DNA from: Syntrophomonadaceae bacterium
GTDB taxonomy: Bacteria > Bacillota > Syntrophomonadia > Syntrophomonadales > Syntrophomonadaceae
Reading direction: 5' to 3'
Assembly (NCBI GenBank): GCA_028706315.1
Contig: JAQWBP010000013.1
Span: forward strand, 1 to 50,160
DNA: 50,160 nucleotides
Shown: positions 1 to 9,008 of the stretch, one piece after another
Position numbering within the stretch: the stretch's first letter is position 1
Layout of the letters: each line of letters starts with the position of its first letter
Notes under the pieces: generated by a model
Told to the model about the DNA's origin: nothing
Databases searched by the model: none
Seen by the model: the letters and a program-made list of their open reading frames with translations, nothing else
Translations under genes and position numbers: made by a program

Positions 1-81
1 ATCTGTGTGCGAATCGCGCTTAATTTTGGGGCTGTGGGCCGTAAGAAAGGCGTGGAAGATTAGATTATAGAAATTAGGCTG

Positions 82-115
82 AAAAAAACAAACCTCCTCG
101 TAAAGAGGAGGTTTG
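82..115 (-). terminator. Intrinsic terminator of rplM-rpsI
   Basis: An 11-bp perfect stem (arms 89-99 and 105-115) with a 5-nt loop is followed on the minus strand by a run of seven T. It lies just past the rpsI stop codon and closes the rplM-rpsI unit. Bases 1-81 beyond it show no feature I can support. Confidence 0.93.
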
Positions 116-133
116 GATGTAAACTGAAATATT

Positions 134-526
134 TTAACGTTTTGAGTATTGGGGGGCTTTTCTAGCCTTATGCAGACCGTATTTCTTTCTTTCCTTCATG
201 CGAGGGTCTCGAGTAAGAAAACCGCTCTGTTTTAGCAGTGCTCTAAGATCTGGATTAGCTTTGATCAGCGCACGGGCAATGCCCAGTTGAACTGCTCCAG
301 CTTGTCCAGTAACTCCGCCACCCTGAACACGGCAGATAAGATCAAATCTTCCAGCCATTTCCGTTACTTCAAGAGGCTGCTGAACGATCAACCTGCTGGT
401 TTTATTAGGAAAAAAATCTTCAAAATTCCGCTTGTTTATAGTAATATTGCCATCACCTGGTACTAATCTTACCCTGGCTACGGCCTCTTTTCTTCTCCCT
501 GTTCCCCAGTATTGTACCTTTGCCAT
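134..526 (-). CDS. rpsI: 30S ribosomal protein S9
   Basis: Small-subunit protein whose C-terminal tail reaches the P-site tRNA. The 130-residue protein has the usual family length, opens with the conserved [14 protein letters not shown] segment and ends in the basic tail RKAPQYSKR. It follows rplM by 11 bp, the almost universal L13-S9 pair, and is followed by a strong terminator. Expression is probably set by the promoter and structured leader upstream of rplM. Confidence 0.97.
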   Translation of the reverse strand: MAKVQYWGTGRRKEAVARVRLVPGDGNITINKRNFEDFFPNKTSRLIVQQPLEVTEMAGRFDLICRVQGGGVTGQAGAVQLGIARALIKANPDLRALLKQSGFLTRDPRMKERKKYGLHKARKAPQYSKR

Positions 527-537
527 ATTGATCCTCC

Positions 538-972
538 TTACCCTCTAAGCTCGCGAATTTCAGGTTTTTGTGCCTGATGGGGATGTTCGGTTCCTCTATA
601 CACTTTGAGTTTCGTGATCATCTGGTTGCCAAGCCGAGTATGCGGCAGCATACCCTTTACTGCTATTTCGATAGCTTTTTCTGGCTTCTTTTGCAGCAAT
701 GTCCTGTAATCCGTTTCTTTTAATCCACCCGGATAACCGGTATGATACCGATATTTCTTCTGGTTCAGCTTGTCACCAGTAAGTCTAATCTTTTCAGCAT
801 TTATAATAATCACAAAATCTCCGGTATCTACATGAGGGGTATAGGTAGGTTTATGCTTTCCTCTTAATATGGAGGCAACTTCTGAAGACAATCTACCCAG
901 TGTCTGATTAGCTGCATCTATCACGTACCATTTGCGGTCAACTTCCGCTGGTTTCGCCATATACGTTTTCAC
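538..972 (-). CDS. rplM: 50S ribosomal protein L13
   Basis: Early-assembly large-subunit protein that binds 23S rRNA. The 144 residues carry the L13 signatures [16 protein letters not shown] near the N-terminus and [13 protein letters not shown] near residue 107. Translation starts at a GTG at 972, with an AGGAGGG ribosome binding site about 6 nt upstream. It is the first gene of a two-gene unit with rpsI. In Firmicutes L13 often represses its own leader, and the upstream region here can fold into such a structure. Confidence 0.97.
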   Translation of the reverse strand: MKTYMAKPAEVDRKWYVIDAANQTLGRLSSEVASILRGKHKPTYTPHVDTGDFVIIINAEKIRLTGDKLNQKKYRYHTGYPGGLKETDYRTLLQKKPEKAIEIAVKGMLPHTRLGNQMITKLKVYRGTEHPHQAQKPEIRELRG

Positions 973-984
973 GCTTTTCCCTCC

Positions 985-1070
985 TGAAAATAAACTAAGA
1001 TTTACTCATGTTAGTCTTTACCTTGCCTGTCAACGGGGCAGAAGCAGACACAAGTGTAGAGACTACCTTT
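985..1070 (-). promoter_or_regulatory. Structured 5' leader of rplM (L13-leader-like)
   Basis: Between the promoter and rplM the RNA can form nested pairings. GUCU..UAC near the 5' side pairs with GUA.AGAC near the 3' side, and an inner UGCC/GGCA helix caps it, all within about 55 nt. The position matches the Firmicutes L13 autoregulatory leader known from Rfam. That identity is inference from location and hand-folding; a covariance-model search would decide it. Confidence 0.55.
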
Positions 1071-1072
1071 TA

Positions 1073-1102
1073 ATAATAGCTAACTCTAACCATGCTTGTC
1101 AA
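1073..1102 (-). promoter_or_regulatory. Promoter of rplM-rpsI
   Basis: Minus-strand TTGACA (1097-1102) and TATTAT (1073-1078) are separated by 18 nt, a strong vegetative sigma-A arrangement about 100 bp upstream of rplM. It makes rplM-rpsI independent of the truA operon upstream. Confidence 0.85.
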
Positions 1103-1351
1103 GAACATACGCGCTTTTAGCACGAATTTTTAATTATGATTCCAATGCGAAAAGTATTAATTATGCACCAGCTTGAGTAATTCAACGCGGAATCCGCGGA
1201 TTTCTTAAGGAATTACGCAGCTTTATTTAACGTTAAGAAAGAGATAAATACCGATTATCCCGAAACTCTCCATGCCTATAAGACACAACCAAGAATGAAA
1301 ATTTATAGTATTTTCAACAATCCAAGAAAAAGTAGACGGTCGGAATTCAAG
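1103..1351 (-). other. Intergenic region between truA and the rplM promoter
   Basis: A gene-free stretch of about 250 bp, part of a 379-bp gap between truA and rplM. It is A+T rich with a short self-complementary patch (GCGGAATCCGC at about 1191-1201). I see no coding capacity, RNA gene or mobile-element ends apart from the hairpin at the end of truA, annotated separately. Confidence 0.5.
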
Positions 1352-1375
1352 TCAAGAACCGTCCCTACTTGACTG
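1328..1375 (-). terminator. Hairpin at the end of truA, possible terminator or REP-like repeat
   Basis: Two alternative minus-strand hairpins overlap here: AGTCAAG/CTTGACT (arms near 1366-1372 and 1349-1355) and GACGGT/ACCGTC, the latter followed by a short T-rich run (TACTTTTTC). The truA stop codon lies inside the structure, so the last truA codons are part of it. The AGGGACGGTTCTTGACTTG wording resembles repeats scattered in clostridial genomes. That resemblance is from memory and unverified. Confidence 0.5.
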
Positions 1376-2110
1376 CGGGTAGTCTACTCTTACCAGGTAA
1401 AGACCCTGGGGAGGGATGGTAGGCCCGGCCAGGGACCTGTTTTGAGCAGCAATAATATCTTCCAAATACTGCGGCGGGTATTTACCTCGACCTACTTCCC
1501 GCAAAGTACCCATTATGATACGTACCATATTATATAAAAAGCCATTAGCTTCTATCTCCATAATTAAGCAAGGACCTTGCTCGAATAATCGGCAAAAGGT
1601 TATGGTCCTTTCGAATGTTTTGACTGAAGAGCCACTGGCACAAAATGAACTAAAATTATGTGTACCCTGCAATACATTGCAGGCCCGCTTCATTGCATCG
1701 ATATCCAACGATTCGTCGTCATAAAGGGAGTAATTGCGATAAAATACGTGGCCGGATTTTTGCCGGTATATTACATAACGGTAAAGCTTACTTATTGCAT
1801 CAAAACGCGGGTTAAAATGAGGGCTTACCTGCTCACTTTTTAATACCTGGATATCATCTGGCAAAAAACTGTTGAGAGCAAACTGCCACTTAGAGCCTGG
1901 TATACTAGAATCGGTATCAAAAGTAGCTACCTGCCCCAGAGCATGTACTCCAGCATCTGTACGCCCGGCCGCCATAATTGATACTTTATCTCTCGTAAGT
2001 TTATATATGCTTTGTTCTATCTCCTCCTGGATGGTATGCGCATTTTGCTGAGCCTGAAATCCATGATATCTACTCCCGTCGTACTCAATTATTATTTTAA
2101 TCCTTTTCAA
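1352..2110 (-). CDS. truA: tRNA pseudouridine(38-40) synthase TruA
   Basis: Converts uridines 38-40 in the tRNA anticodon arm to pseudouridine. The 252-residue protein has the N-terminal IIEYDGSRYHGFQ motif and the catalytic aspartate in AAGRTDAGVHALGQV (about residues 47-61), with the usual MVRIIMGTLREVG segment near residue 196. It follows ecfT in the common Firmicutes order ecfA1-ecfA2-ecfT-truA and is the last gene of that cluster. Its final residues (QSSRDGS) lie within an inverted repeat, so the C-terminal tail may have been rewritten by a repeat insertion. Confidence 0.97.
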   Translation of the reverse strand: MKRIKIIIEYDGSRYHGFQAQQNAHTIQEEIEQSIYKLTRDKVSIMAAGRTDAGVHALGQVATFDTDSSIPGSKWQFALNSFLPDDIQVLKSEQVSPHFNPRFDAISKLYRYVIYRQKSGHVFYRNYSLYDDESLDIDAMKRACNVLQGTHNFSSFCASGSSVKTFERTITFCRLFEQGPCLIMEIEANGFLYNMVRIIMGTLREVGRGKYPPQYLEDIIAAQNRSLAGPTIPPQGLYLVRVDYPQSSRDGS

Positions 2111-2180
2111 ATTCGAGTTCCCCTCTCACTCGCTCCCCATAACTCCAAAAAGAGAGTTCGACACTTTTATCCAGTTGTTT

Positions 2181-2969
2181 TTAGATAATTATTATTACTA
2201 GGGCTATGCCAGAAATTATTAATATATACAGATAATCTAGCGGGACCATACTTAATTCATAAAGGTGCCCACGTCCTTCTGCACCCTGGTAGCATCTTGA
2301 TTCCATAGCCAGAGCGAGATCATCGGCCCGTCGAAAAGATATCCTCATTAATGGTATCAGGATCGATAGCAGCTTGGAAACCTTCTGGCGGATTGTTCCG
2401 CTGCTATAGTCGGCTCCCCGGCTTATTTGTGCCCTTTTAATCCGCTGGCTTTCTTCGATAAATAATGGTATAAATCTGAGACTAATAGTTATTATCATGA
2501 CCAGTTCATGCACAGGAAACCTTATTTTTTTGAGCGGACTCATTAAATGTTCTAGCCCATCGGTAATTGTTACTGGAGTTGTTGTCAGGGTTAAAATCCG
2601 AGTTAATAGAATAATTAAGATAAGTTTTATTATCAGTTGGATAGCCATTTTAATACCAGTTAAACTTATCCTTAAAAAATAATATTCCAGCAGTATTTCT
2701 TCCCTGGTAAGCACTATTAAAAGAACTGCTGTTATAATAATAATCAGTCTAAATGGTTTTAGTGCCTCAAGGTAATTACTAGTATTTACCCGGCTAAGCT
2801 TTATTAATATCGCGGTTGTAATTACCATTATCGTCAGCTCCAGAGGAGAAACGCTCATAACTACTGCTAGGACGAGTATAATGGTAGTTATTATTTTAGT
2901 GCGGGGGTCAAGATTATGCAGGAGTGACTGTACAGGTATATACTGCCCCAGGCTAATATTTGCGAACAT
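2181..2969 (-). CDS. ecfT: ECF transporter transmembrane subunit EcfT
   Basis: Membrane scaffold of the energy-coupling factor module that couples EcfA1/EcfA2 ATP hydrolysis to vitamin or metal uptake through interchangeable S components. The 262-residue protein has several hydrophobic segments, the N-terminal SLLHNLDPRTKII motif and the cytoplasmic AQISRGADY coupling motif (near residue 183), which matches the family's A-R-G signature. It lies 47 bp after ecfA2. No S component is encoded in this window, so the substrate cannot be predicted. Confidence 0.95.
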   Translation of the reverse strand: MFANISLGQYIPVQSLLHNLDPRTKIITTIILVLAVVMSVSPLELTIMVITTAILIKLSRVNTSNYLEALKPFRLIIIITAVLLIVLTREEILLEYYFLRISLTGIKMAIQLIIKLILIILLTRILTLTTTPVTITDGLEHLMSPLKKIRFPVHELVMIITISLRFIPLFIEESQRIKRAQISRGADYSSGTIRQKVSKLLSILIPLMRISFRRADDLALAMESRCYQGAEGRGHLYELSMVPLDYLYILIISGIALVIIII

Positions 2970-3016
2970 AAAATAATTACCCCTTCGCCAATAACTCCGG
3001 AAAGTTTAAGGTGCCT

Positions 3017-3871
3017 TTATCCATTAATCTTTTTGCCAATTTCCCGGCTAGCTTCCGGCAGGCTGCTTATCGAATCATTAAGATCCCATCCCCGACAGTT
3101 TAATCTATATATTAACTCCTGGAAGGTAGGAACCTCAATGCCGCAGGCCTTTAGTGCAGCATAATTTCTGAGCAGATCGCCCGGGTATCCTTCCAGGTAA
3201 AGTTGCCCTTCATGTAAAATAATAATCCGGGAACAGGTAGATACCAGCTGATTAATATCGTGGGAGACTAATACAATAGTTGTTTGATACTGGCAGTTGA
3301 TATCAGTTAAATGATTAATAAGCGCTACTTTACCCTCAAAATCAAGTCCGGCAGTAGGCTCGTCAAGTAAGAGGTAAGGAGCTTTTAATGCCAATACTCC
3401 AGCGAGTGATACCCGGCGTTTTTCGCCGCTGCTAAGGCTTGCAGTCTCTTTATTCTTAAAATAATCGTAGTTCAAACCGGTATCAATGAGGGCTTTCTGA
3501 ACTCTTTTTTCGACCTCGCCGGTATCTAACCCCAGATTCCTGGGACCGAAGGCAACTTCATCATAAACCCGAGTCTCAAATATCTGCTGCTCAGGATACT
3601 GAAATGCCAGGGCAATACGGCGGCGAATCTGGTTTAGCTCCCGGGCACTTAACTTAGTAATATCAATCCCATCGAGAATGATTTTACCTCCTGCCGGCCT
3701 TAAAAGGCCGTTGAGACATTGTAAAAGAGTCGATTTTCCTGAGCCAGAAGCTCCCATGATACCAATTATTTCGCCATCATTTATGGTAAATGATATTTGC
3801 CGTAACGCCGTTTGCTCAAAAGGAGTATTAGGCTGGTATATATAATTCAATTTTTCTACTGTAATAGGCAT
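3017..3871 (-). CDS. ecfA2: ECF transporter ATPase EcfA2
   Basis: Second ATPase of the energy-coupling factor module. The 284 residues contain Walker A (GASGSGKST, about 40-48), a Q-loop, the signature LSSGEKRRVSLAG (about 143-155) and Walker B LLLDEPTAGLDFEG. The signature wording LSSGEKRR is typical of the EcfA2 (CbiO2) branch. It overlaps the 3' end of ecfA1 by 16 bp, suggesting translational coupling and equal production of the two ATPases. Confidence 0.95.
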   Translation of the reverse strand: MPITVEKLNYIYQPNTPFEQTALRQISFTINDGEIIGIMGASGSGKSTLLQCLNGLLRPAGGKIILDGIDITKLSARELNQIRRRIALAFQYPEQQIFETRVYDEVAFGPRNLGLDTGEVEKRVQKALIDTGLNYDYFKNKETASLSSGEKRRVSLAGVLALKAPYLLLDEPTAGLDFEGKVALINHLTDINCQYQTTIVLVSHDINQLVSTCSRIIILHEGQLYLEGYPGDLLRNYAALKACGIEVPTFQELIYRLNCRGWDLNDSISSLPEASREIGKKING

Positions 3872-4680
3872 AATTCTTCCACCAGCTGGTCTATTTTATA
3901 GATATCGGACCGGATTTTAGAACCACATTTTTTATTTATATGCTCAATTAATACAGATATTTCTAATGGTTCTAATCCTATTTCTCTCAGGTATGTAGTA
4001 TCGTGAAGTATGCCTGACGGCGGGGCAACTATTTTAATTTCTCCATCTTCGAGAATAGCTATCCGGTCAGCGTCTAGCACTTCTTCCAGCCTATGAGTTA
4101 TCAGGATTATTGCTATACCAGTTTTCTCCTTTACTTCTAGCAGCACCTTTAATACTTCCGCCCGTGCCCGGGGATCTAGCATTGACGAGGGCTCATCGAG
4201 GACCATGTATTTAGGTCTTAATGCCAGTAGGCCAGCAATACATATTCTTTGCTTTTGACCTCCAGATAAAAGATAAGGAGGATGTTTTGCATAATCCTCC
4301 ATTGATACCATTTTAAGAGCTGTATCAACTCTGTATCTTATTTCGTCAGGGGCTAAGCCTATATTTTCCGGACCAAAAGCAACATCTTCCTCAACTATAT
4401 TAGAAACCAACTGGTTATCAGGAACTGGAAGTAATAAGCCTACTTTCTTCCTGACGTTGACCCCATTAGTTCTAATAGCAGTGTCCAGTCCGTCCACTTC
4501 CACCTGCCCACTGGCAGGGAGCAAGCTCCCGTTTAATAGGCGAGCCAAGGTGGACTTACCAGAGCCATTCCGACCAACAATTGCCAGGAATTCCTTTTCA
4601 CCTATTTCTAGGCTCAGGTTTTTTAATGCTAGATCTTTGTTGTTCGGGTATGAGTAAGTTATGTTTCTCAGCCGAATCAT
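3856..4680 (-). CDS. ecfA1: ECF transporter ATPase EcfA1
   Basis: First ATPase of the energy-coupling factor module. The 274-residue protein has Walker A GRNGSGKST (about residues 36-44), signature LLSGGQKQRICIAG and Walker B YMVLDEPSSMLDP. It starts 2 bp after the rplQ stop codon, so it is probably read from the ribosomal-protein operon, a frequent arrangement in Firmicutes. It forms the ECF core with ecfA2 and ecfT. Confidence 0.95.
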   Translation of the reverse strand: MIRLRNITYSYPNNKDLALKNLSLEIGEKEFLAIVGRNGSGKSTLARLLNGSLLPASGQVEVDGLDTAIRTNGVNVRKKVGLLLPVPDNQLVSNIVEEDVAFGPENIGLAPDEIRYRVDTALKMVSMEDYAKHPPYLLSGGQKQRICIAGLLALRPKYMVLDEPSSMLDPRARAEVLKVLLEVKEKTGIAIILITHRLEEVLDADRIAILEDGEIKIVAPPSGILHDTTYLREIGLEPLEISVLIEHINKKCGSKIRSDIYKIDQLVEELCLLQ

Positions 4681-4682
4681 TA

Positions 4683-5024
4683 TTAGTCAACCAGTTCGAG
4701 TATTACCATTGGGGCGCCATCGCCTCTACGGAACCCAGTTTTAACCATACGTGTATAACCACCCTGGCGGTTGCTGTAGCGCTCTGCAATGCTACCAAAC
4801 AGTTTTTGTACAGTTGCATCACTCATCAGATAAGCATTAGCCTGCCTTCTGGCATGCAGATCGCCCCTTTTGCCAAGAGTTATCATTCTATCAGTCATTT
4901 TTCTTATTTCTTTGGCTCTAGTTTCAGTAGTAGTGATTTTTTCGCTTTCTAATAAGGAAGTTACTGAATTTCTAAACAATGACCGTCTGTGATTGCTTAA
5001 TAGTCCTAATCTGCGATAACTCAA
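4683..5024 (-). CDS. rplQ: 50S ribosomal protein L17
   Basis: Large-subunit protein near the exit tunnel. The 113-residue protein is of normal length and has the conserved start [17 protein letters not shown] and the C-terminal end [24 protein letters not shown]. It follows rpoA by 15 bp, the standard alpha-cluster order, and precedes the ECF genes. Confidence 0.97.
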   Translation of the reverse strand: MSYRRLGLLSNHRRSLFRNSVTSLLESEKITTTETRAKEIRKMTDRMITLGKRGDLHARRQANAYLMSDATVQKLFGSIAERYSNRQGGYTRMVKTGFRRGDGAPMVILELVD

Positions 5025-5039
5025 CGGGAGCCCTCCTTT

Positions 5040-5990
5040 CTAGTCCTCTGGTTTTTTGAAAGTAAGTTCTAGTTCTTTTAGCTTTCCTTCAATCTCTTCC
5101 AGTGATTTCTGACCAAGGTTTCTAATCTTGCTCATTTCTTCACGGGTTTTTTGAATTAAATCACCAACAGTATTAATATTAGCGCGTTTTAACCCGTTAG
5201 AGGCACGGACTGAAAGTTCTAATTCTTCGATTGACATCTCCAGAACTTTGTCTTTCTTTTCTTCTTCTTTTTCGACTAGTATTTCTACCTCAGCATAAGT
5301 ATCATCAATTTCCGTAAAGAGTTTCAGATATTCAATCAATATCTGGGCCGATAAGCTTATAGACTCTTCTGGGCTTATGCTACCATCTGTCCACACTTCC
5401 AGGATAAGGCTGTCATAATCAGTTCTTTTACCAACACGGGCATTTTCCACCGTGTAATTTACCCTGGTAACCGGTGTATAAATTGAGTCAATAGGAATTA
5501 ACCCTACAATTTCTTCATTCTTGATTGGTTGTTGGTCAGCGCTTATATAACCCCGACCGCGTTCAACCGTCATTTCCATGACGATTTTAGCATCTTCACC
5601 CATAGTGGCGATATGCAGATCCGGGTTTAATATTTCAATTTCGGCATCAGGCTCGATATCTTTAGCTTTTAGGTCTTTTGTGCCCTGCTGTTCGATCCTG
5701 ATTATTTTCCGCTCGCTGCCATCATATTTTATAATCATTTTTTTCAGGTTAAGAATTATTTCTGTAGTATCTTCTAGAACACCGGGAATAGTTGAAAATT
5801 CGTGCAGCACTCCATCCATTTTAATGGAAGTAACAGCAGCTCCGGGCAGAGATGATAGCAGCACCCTGCGTAATGCATTCCCCAGGGTTGTTCCGTAGCC
5901 TCTTTCCAGAGGTTCGATAACAAATTTCCCATAAAAGGCATCTGCTTCCTTCTCAACACACTCTATCCGTGGCTTTTCCATCTCTAGCAT
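5040..5990 (-). CDS. rpoA: RNA polymerase alpha subunit
   Basis: Alpha subunit that nucleates RNA polymerase assembly and contacts activators and UP elements through its C-terminal domain. At 316 residues it has the N-terminal assembly domain ([25 protein letters not shown], about 23-47) and a C-terminal helix-hairpin-helix domain ([16 protein letters not shown]..., about 255-310), joined by an acidic linker rich in glutamate and lysine. The ATG at 5990 has an AGGAGGGG site about 8 nt upstream. Confidence 0.98.
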   Translation of the reverse strand: MLEMEKPRIECVEKEADAFYGKFVIEPLERGYGTTLGNALRRVLLSSLPGAAVTSIKMDGVLHEFSTIPGVLEDTTEIILNLKKMIIKYDGSERKIIRIEQQGTKDLKAKDIEPDAEIEILNPDLHIATMGEDAKIVMEMTVERGRGYISADQQPIKNEEIVGLIPIDSIYTPVTRVNYTVENARVGKRTDYDSLILEVWTDGSISPEESISLSAQILIEYLKLFTEIDDTYAEVEILVEKEEEKKDKVLEMSIEELELSVRASNGLKRANINTVGDLIQKTREEMSKIRNLGQKSLEEIEGKLKELELTFKKPED

Positions 5991-6022
5991 TAACTTATCC
6001 CCTCCTTCTTTATTAGAGGTTT

Positions 6023-6652
6023 TTATCTAGAGTACAGTTCAACAATCAGCTGTTCATTAACCGCCGTATCAATCTGTTCCCTTATCGGGTAAGCCAGAAC
6101 ACTTCCACTCAGGTTTTCTGCATCAACGCTAAGCCATTCCGGGGGATTCTTATAAGCTGCCTGTTCTTTTATCTCCTGGAATTTAGGTGATTGTTTACTA
6201 CCCTCTTTTACCTGAATAACATCCCCTACTCTGACGAGCATTGATGCTATACTGGCTTTCTTACCGTTTATGGTAAAATGCCCATGAGTTACTAGCTGGC
6301 GAGCTTCAGCACGTGATGTAGCAAAACCAAGTCTGTAAACTACATTATCTAGTCTTCTTTCGAGCATTACTAATAAGTTTTCACCAGTTATGCCCTGCTG
6401 TCTATCAGCTTTGTGGAAATAATTCCGGAATTGTTTTTCTAGTACTCCGTAAATTTTCCTAGTTTTTTGCTTTTCTCTTAATTGTATTCCGTACTCTGTA
6501 GGTTTCTGTCTGCGTCCTTGTGCATGCATACCTGGTACATAAGGTTTACGTTCCACTGCACACTTTTCAGAATAACATCTATCTCCTTTAAGAAATAGTT
6601 TTTCTCCTTCACGGCGGCACTGGCGGCAGACTGCATCAGTATATCTTCCCAC
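6023..6652 (-). CDS. rpsD: 30S ribosomal protein S4
   Basis: Primary 16S rRNA-binding protein that nucleates 30S assembly. The 209 residues include the S4 RNA-binding domain ([24 protein letters not shown], about 93-116). The N-terminal part has [12 protein letters not shown]...[11 protein letters not shown], four cysteines that form a zinc site in the zinc-binding S4 variant. It lies between rpsK and rpoA in the alpha cluster, where S4 is the classical translational repressor in other bacteria. Confidence 0.97.
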   Translation of the reverse strand: MGRYTDAVCRQCRREGEKLFLKGDRCYSEKCAVERKPYVPGMHAQGRRQKPTEYGIQLREKQKTRKIYGVLEKQFRNYFHKADRQQGITGENLLVMLERRLDNVVYRLGFATSRAEARQLVTHGHFTINGKKASIASMLVRVGDVIQVKEGSKQSPKFQEIKEQAAYKNPPEWLSVDAENLSGSVLAYPIREQIDTAVNEQLIVELYSR

Positions 6653-6668
6653 TTATCCCACTACCTCC

Positions 6669-7061
6669 TTAAACTCTTCTTCTTTTCGGTGGTCTGCATC
6701 CATTATGCGGAATGGGTGTAACATCTTTAATTACGCTTACTTCTAGTCCAGTAGCCTGCAGCGATCTGATGGCTGCTTCACGCCCTGCGCCAGGACCTTT
6801 AACATAGCATTCAACTTCTTTAAGGCCATGTTCCATGGCTGCCTTTGCAGCTACCTCAGCAGCCTGCTGGGCCGCAAACGGAGTGCTTTTTCTTGAGCCT
6901 TTGAAACCAACAGTTCCAGCACTAGCCCATGATAAGGCATTTCCGTGTTTATCAGTAATTGAGATCAGTGTATTATTAAAAGTTGATTTAATGTGAGCAA
7001 TACCTTGTTCGATATTCTTTTTCTCACGTTTTTTAACCCTGGTTGTTGTTCTACGCGCCAC
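6669..7061 (-). CDS. rpsK: 30S ribosomal protein S11
   Basis: Platform protein of the small subunit near the E site. The 130-residue sequence contains [21 protein letters not shown] and ends in the invariant [13 protein letters not shown] tail. It sits 19 bp after rpsM and 16 bp before rpsD, the usual alpha-cluster order. Confidence 0.98.
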   Translation of the reverse strand: MARRTTTRVKKREKKNIEQGIAHIKSTFNNTLISITDKHGNALSWASAGTVGFKGSRKSTPFAAQQAAEVAAKAAMEHGLKEVECYVKGPGAGREAAIRSLQATGLEVSVIKDVTPIPHNGCRPPKRRRV

Positions 7062-7080
7062 TCAGTTTTCCCCCTTCTGG

Positions 7081-7449
7081 CTATTTTTTCTTACTACCGG
7101 CAATACGTCTGGGGCCTTTGCGGGTACGTGCATTTGTTTTGGTCTTTTGCCCTCTGACCGGTAAGCCACGACGATGACGAAGTCCTCTATAAGAACCAAT
7201 ATCCATTAATCTCTTGATATCCATACTTACCTGCCTGCGCAGGTCACCTTCTACGGTGTACTTTTTCTCAATAATATCTCTTAGTTTGGCAACTTCTTCC
7301 TCGGTTAAATCTTTCACCCTGGTATCTAGATTTATACCTGCTTCCTTTAATATTCTAAGGGAGGAAGATCTTCCTATCCCGAATATATAGGTAAGAGAAA
7401 CTTCTACTCTCTTGTCCCGGGGTAAGTCTACACCCGCTATTCTTGCCAA
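7081..7449 (-). CDS. rpsM: 30S ribosomal protein S13
   Basis: Head protein of the small subunit that contacts 23S rRNA (bridge B1) and the P-site tRNA. The 122 residues start [16 protein letters not shown] and contain [15 protein letters not shown] and the basic [10 protein letters not shown] tail. It is the first gene of the alpha cluster, about 70 bp downstream of rpmJ. Confidence 0.98.
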   Translation of the reverse strand: MARIAGVDLPRDKRVEVSLTYIFGIGRSSSLRILKEAGINLDTRVKDLTEEEVAKLRDIIEKKYTVEGDLRRQVSMDIKRLMDIGSYRGLRHRRGLPVRGQKTKTNARTRKGPRRIAGSKKK

Positions 7450-7518
7450 ATTCGTTCACCTCTCTTTGAATTTCTAGCATCCAATTGTTAGCCGAAATGG
7501 AAATGGTTTTGTTGTGAT

Positions 7519-7632
7519 TTATCCCTGTACCTGTTTATGTTTCGGATTTTCACATATCACCATAACTTTACCTTTGCGTTTTACTATTTTGCATTTTTCA
7601 CACATCGGCTTAACTGATGGTTTTACTTTCAC
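7519..7632 (-). CDS. rpmJ: 50S ribosomal protein L36, zinc form
   Basis: A 37-residue protein beginning [19 protein letters not shown] and ending NPKHKQVQG. Two Cys (C11, C14) together with C27 and H32 give the classic C+ zinc-ribbon pattern. It starts at a GTG (7630-7632) with an AAGGAGG ribosome binding site about 7 nt upstream. It lies between infA and rpsM as in most Firmicutes. Confidence 0.95.
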   Translation of the reverse strand: MKVKPSVKPMCEKCKIVKRKGKVMVICENPKHKQVQG

Positions 7633-7712
7633 AACTATACCTCCTTAAACCAGGTATGCTTGAATATATTCCACTTTTCTTACGTCTTTATCCCTGACTA
7701 TACAATAATGCG

Positions 7713-7931
7713 CTATTTAAAGCGATATGTTATTCTTCCCCGATTAAGATCGTAAGGTGACAATTCCACCGTGACTTTATCTCCTGGCAGAATTCTGATA
7801 AAGTTCATTCGCATTTTTCCAGATATATGGGCGAGGACTTTATGGCCATTCTCCAGTTCAACCTTGAACATGGCATTGGGCAGTGGTTCCAGTACTTTCC
7901 CCTCGACCTCAATAACATCATCCTTAGCCAT
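7713..7931 (-). CDS. infA: Translation initiation factor IF-1
   Basis: Binds the 30S A site during initiation. The 72-residue OB-fold protein starts [20 protein letters not shown] and has [17 protein letters not shown] followed by the [14 protein letters not shown] ending, the standard IF-1 pattern and length. It begins directly at the end of the KOW-domain gene, so the two are likely translationally coupled. Confidence 0.98.
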   Translation of the reverse strand: MAKDDVIEVEGKVLEPLPNAMFKVELENGHKVLAHISGKMRMNFIRILPGDKVTVELSPYDLNRGRITYRFK

Positions 7932-8225
7932 TTACCAGACCTCCTTCCCATCGGTTTCTCTGGTCCCCTGCATTTTTTTTAGGTTCTTCCTGATGATGTG
8001 ATTCTCAGGTAATTCGCCACTTTTTATGCAAGAAACAACATCTTCAGCTATCGTATTAGTAAAATGCAAGTGTTTAATATTTTTTACTTTGGGATTACCT
8101 ATTTTTCTCATATCCCCATCGGCTATAACTAGATATTGCTCATTTACTACCTGGACGACTACAAACATCCTGCCTTTATCACGGCCAGATTTAGAATATA
8201 CAACTTTACCGATCAAATCATCCAA
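7932..8225 (-). CDS. KOW-domain protein, L14e/L6e-like
   Basis: A 97-residue basic protein with a KOW-type N-terminus (IGKVVYSKSGRDKGRMFVVVQV, about 5-26) resembling archaeal and eukaryotic L14e/L6e/L27e proteins. Such small KOW proteins are commonly found between map and infA in Clostridia. A ribosome-associated or RNA-binding role is inferred from the fold and position; no specific function is established that I can cite. It ends exactly where infA begins. Confidence 0.85.
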   Translation of the reverse strand: MDDLIGKVVYSKSGRDKGRMFVVVQVVNEQYLVIADGDMRKIGNPKVKNIKHLHFTNTIAEDVVSCIKSGELPENHIIRKNLKKMQGTRETDGKEVW

Positions 8226-8243
8226 TATTATCGTCCACCCCCA

Positions 8244-9008
8244 TTATCTTAAGGTGAGAATCTCAGGACCATTTGCCGTAATGGCGACACTATGCTCAAA
8301 ATGCGCCGAGAAGCTCCCATCACCAGTAACTACAGTCCATTCATCACGGGTCACGTTAACTTTACGCGTCCCTATGTTGATCATGGGTTCTATAGCCAGT
8401 GCCATTCCTTCCTTTAACACCGGACCCCGGTCTGGCCTACCGTAGTTGGGAACGGCCGGATCTTCGTGCATATCCTTGCCTATTCCATGCCCAACATATT
8501 CGCGGACAACGTGGTAGCCATGCTTTTCGGCGTAATTTTGAATGGCATTAGATATCTGCCCGAGTTTATTACCTGCGTAGGCATTACTAATCCCTTTTAG
8601 TAGAGCTGCTTCGGTTACTTTTATTAGTTTAGCAACCTCAGGATCTACCTGACCTACCGCTACTGTAATCGCTGAATCACCCGCATATCCATCTAGCAGA
8701 ACACCAAAGTCAATACTGATTATATCACCTTCATGCAAGATCCTGGCACCAGGTATACCATGAACAACTTCGTTGTTTACCGATGCACATATTACACCGG
8801 GAAACGGTCGCCCACCCCGGGGATGGGGGTAATTCTTGAAGACTGGGATAGCACCATACTTTTTACACTCGTTTGCAGCTATTGCATCTAATTCACCGGT
8901 AGTAATACCAGGCTTTATCCTTGCTTCAAGAATTTTTAATACCCTGGCAACTAACTCACCTGCAGCTCTCATCCTGACTATTTCAGCGGGGGTTTTTATG
9001 ATTATCAT
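8244..9008 (-). CDS. map: Methionine aminopeptidase, type I
   Basis: Removes the initiator methionine from nascent proteins. The 254 residues carry the metal ligands in DFGVLLDGYAGDSA (two Asp), GHGIGKDMHEDP (His), AIEPMINIG (Glu) and FEHSVAI (Glu), and HGIP for the substrate pocket. The length fits the short type Ia enzyme without an N-terminal extension. Its start codon overlaps the adk stop as TAATG, and it precedes the KOW gene and infA. Confidence 0.97.
   Translation of the reverse strand: MIIIKTPAEIVRMRAAGELVARVLKILEARIKPGITTGELDAIAANECKKYGAIPVFKNYPHPRGGRPFPGVICASVNNEVVHGIPGARILHEGDIISIDFGVLLDGYAGDSAITVAVGQVDPEVAKLIKVTEAALLKGISNAYAGNKLGQISNAIQNYAEKHGYHVVREYVGHGIGKDMHEDPAVPNYGRPDRGPVLKEGMALAIEPMINIGTRKVNVTRDEWTVVTGDGSFSAHFEHSVAITANGPEILTLR

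Noticed and set aside
932-1120. Plus-strand open frame opposite the rplM promoter and leader
   Set aside because: It lacks a ribosome binding site and homology, and overlaps a clear minus-strand promoter and leader.
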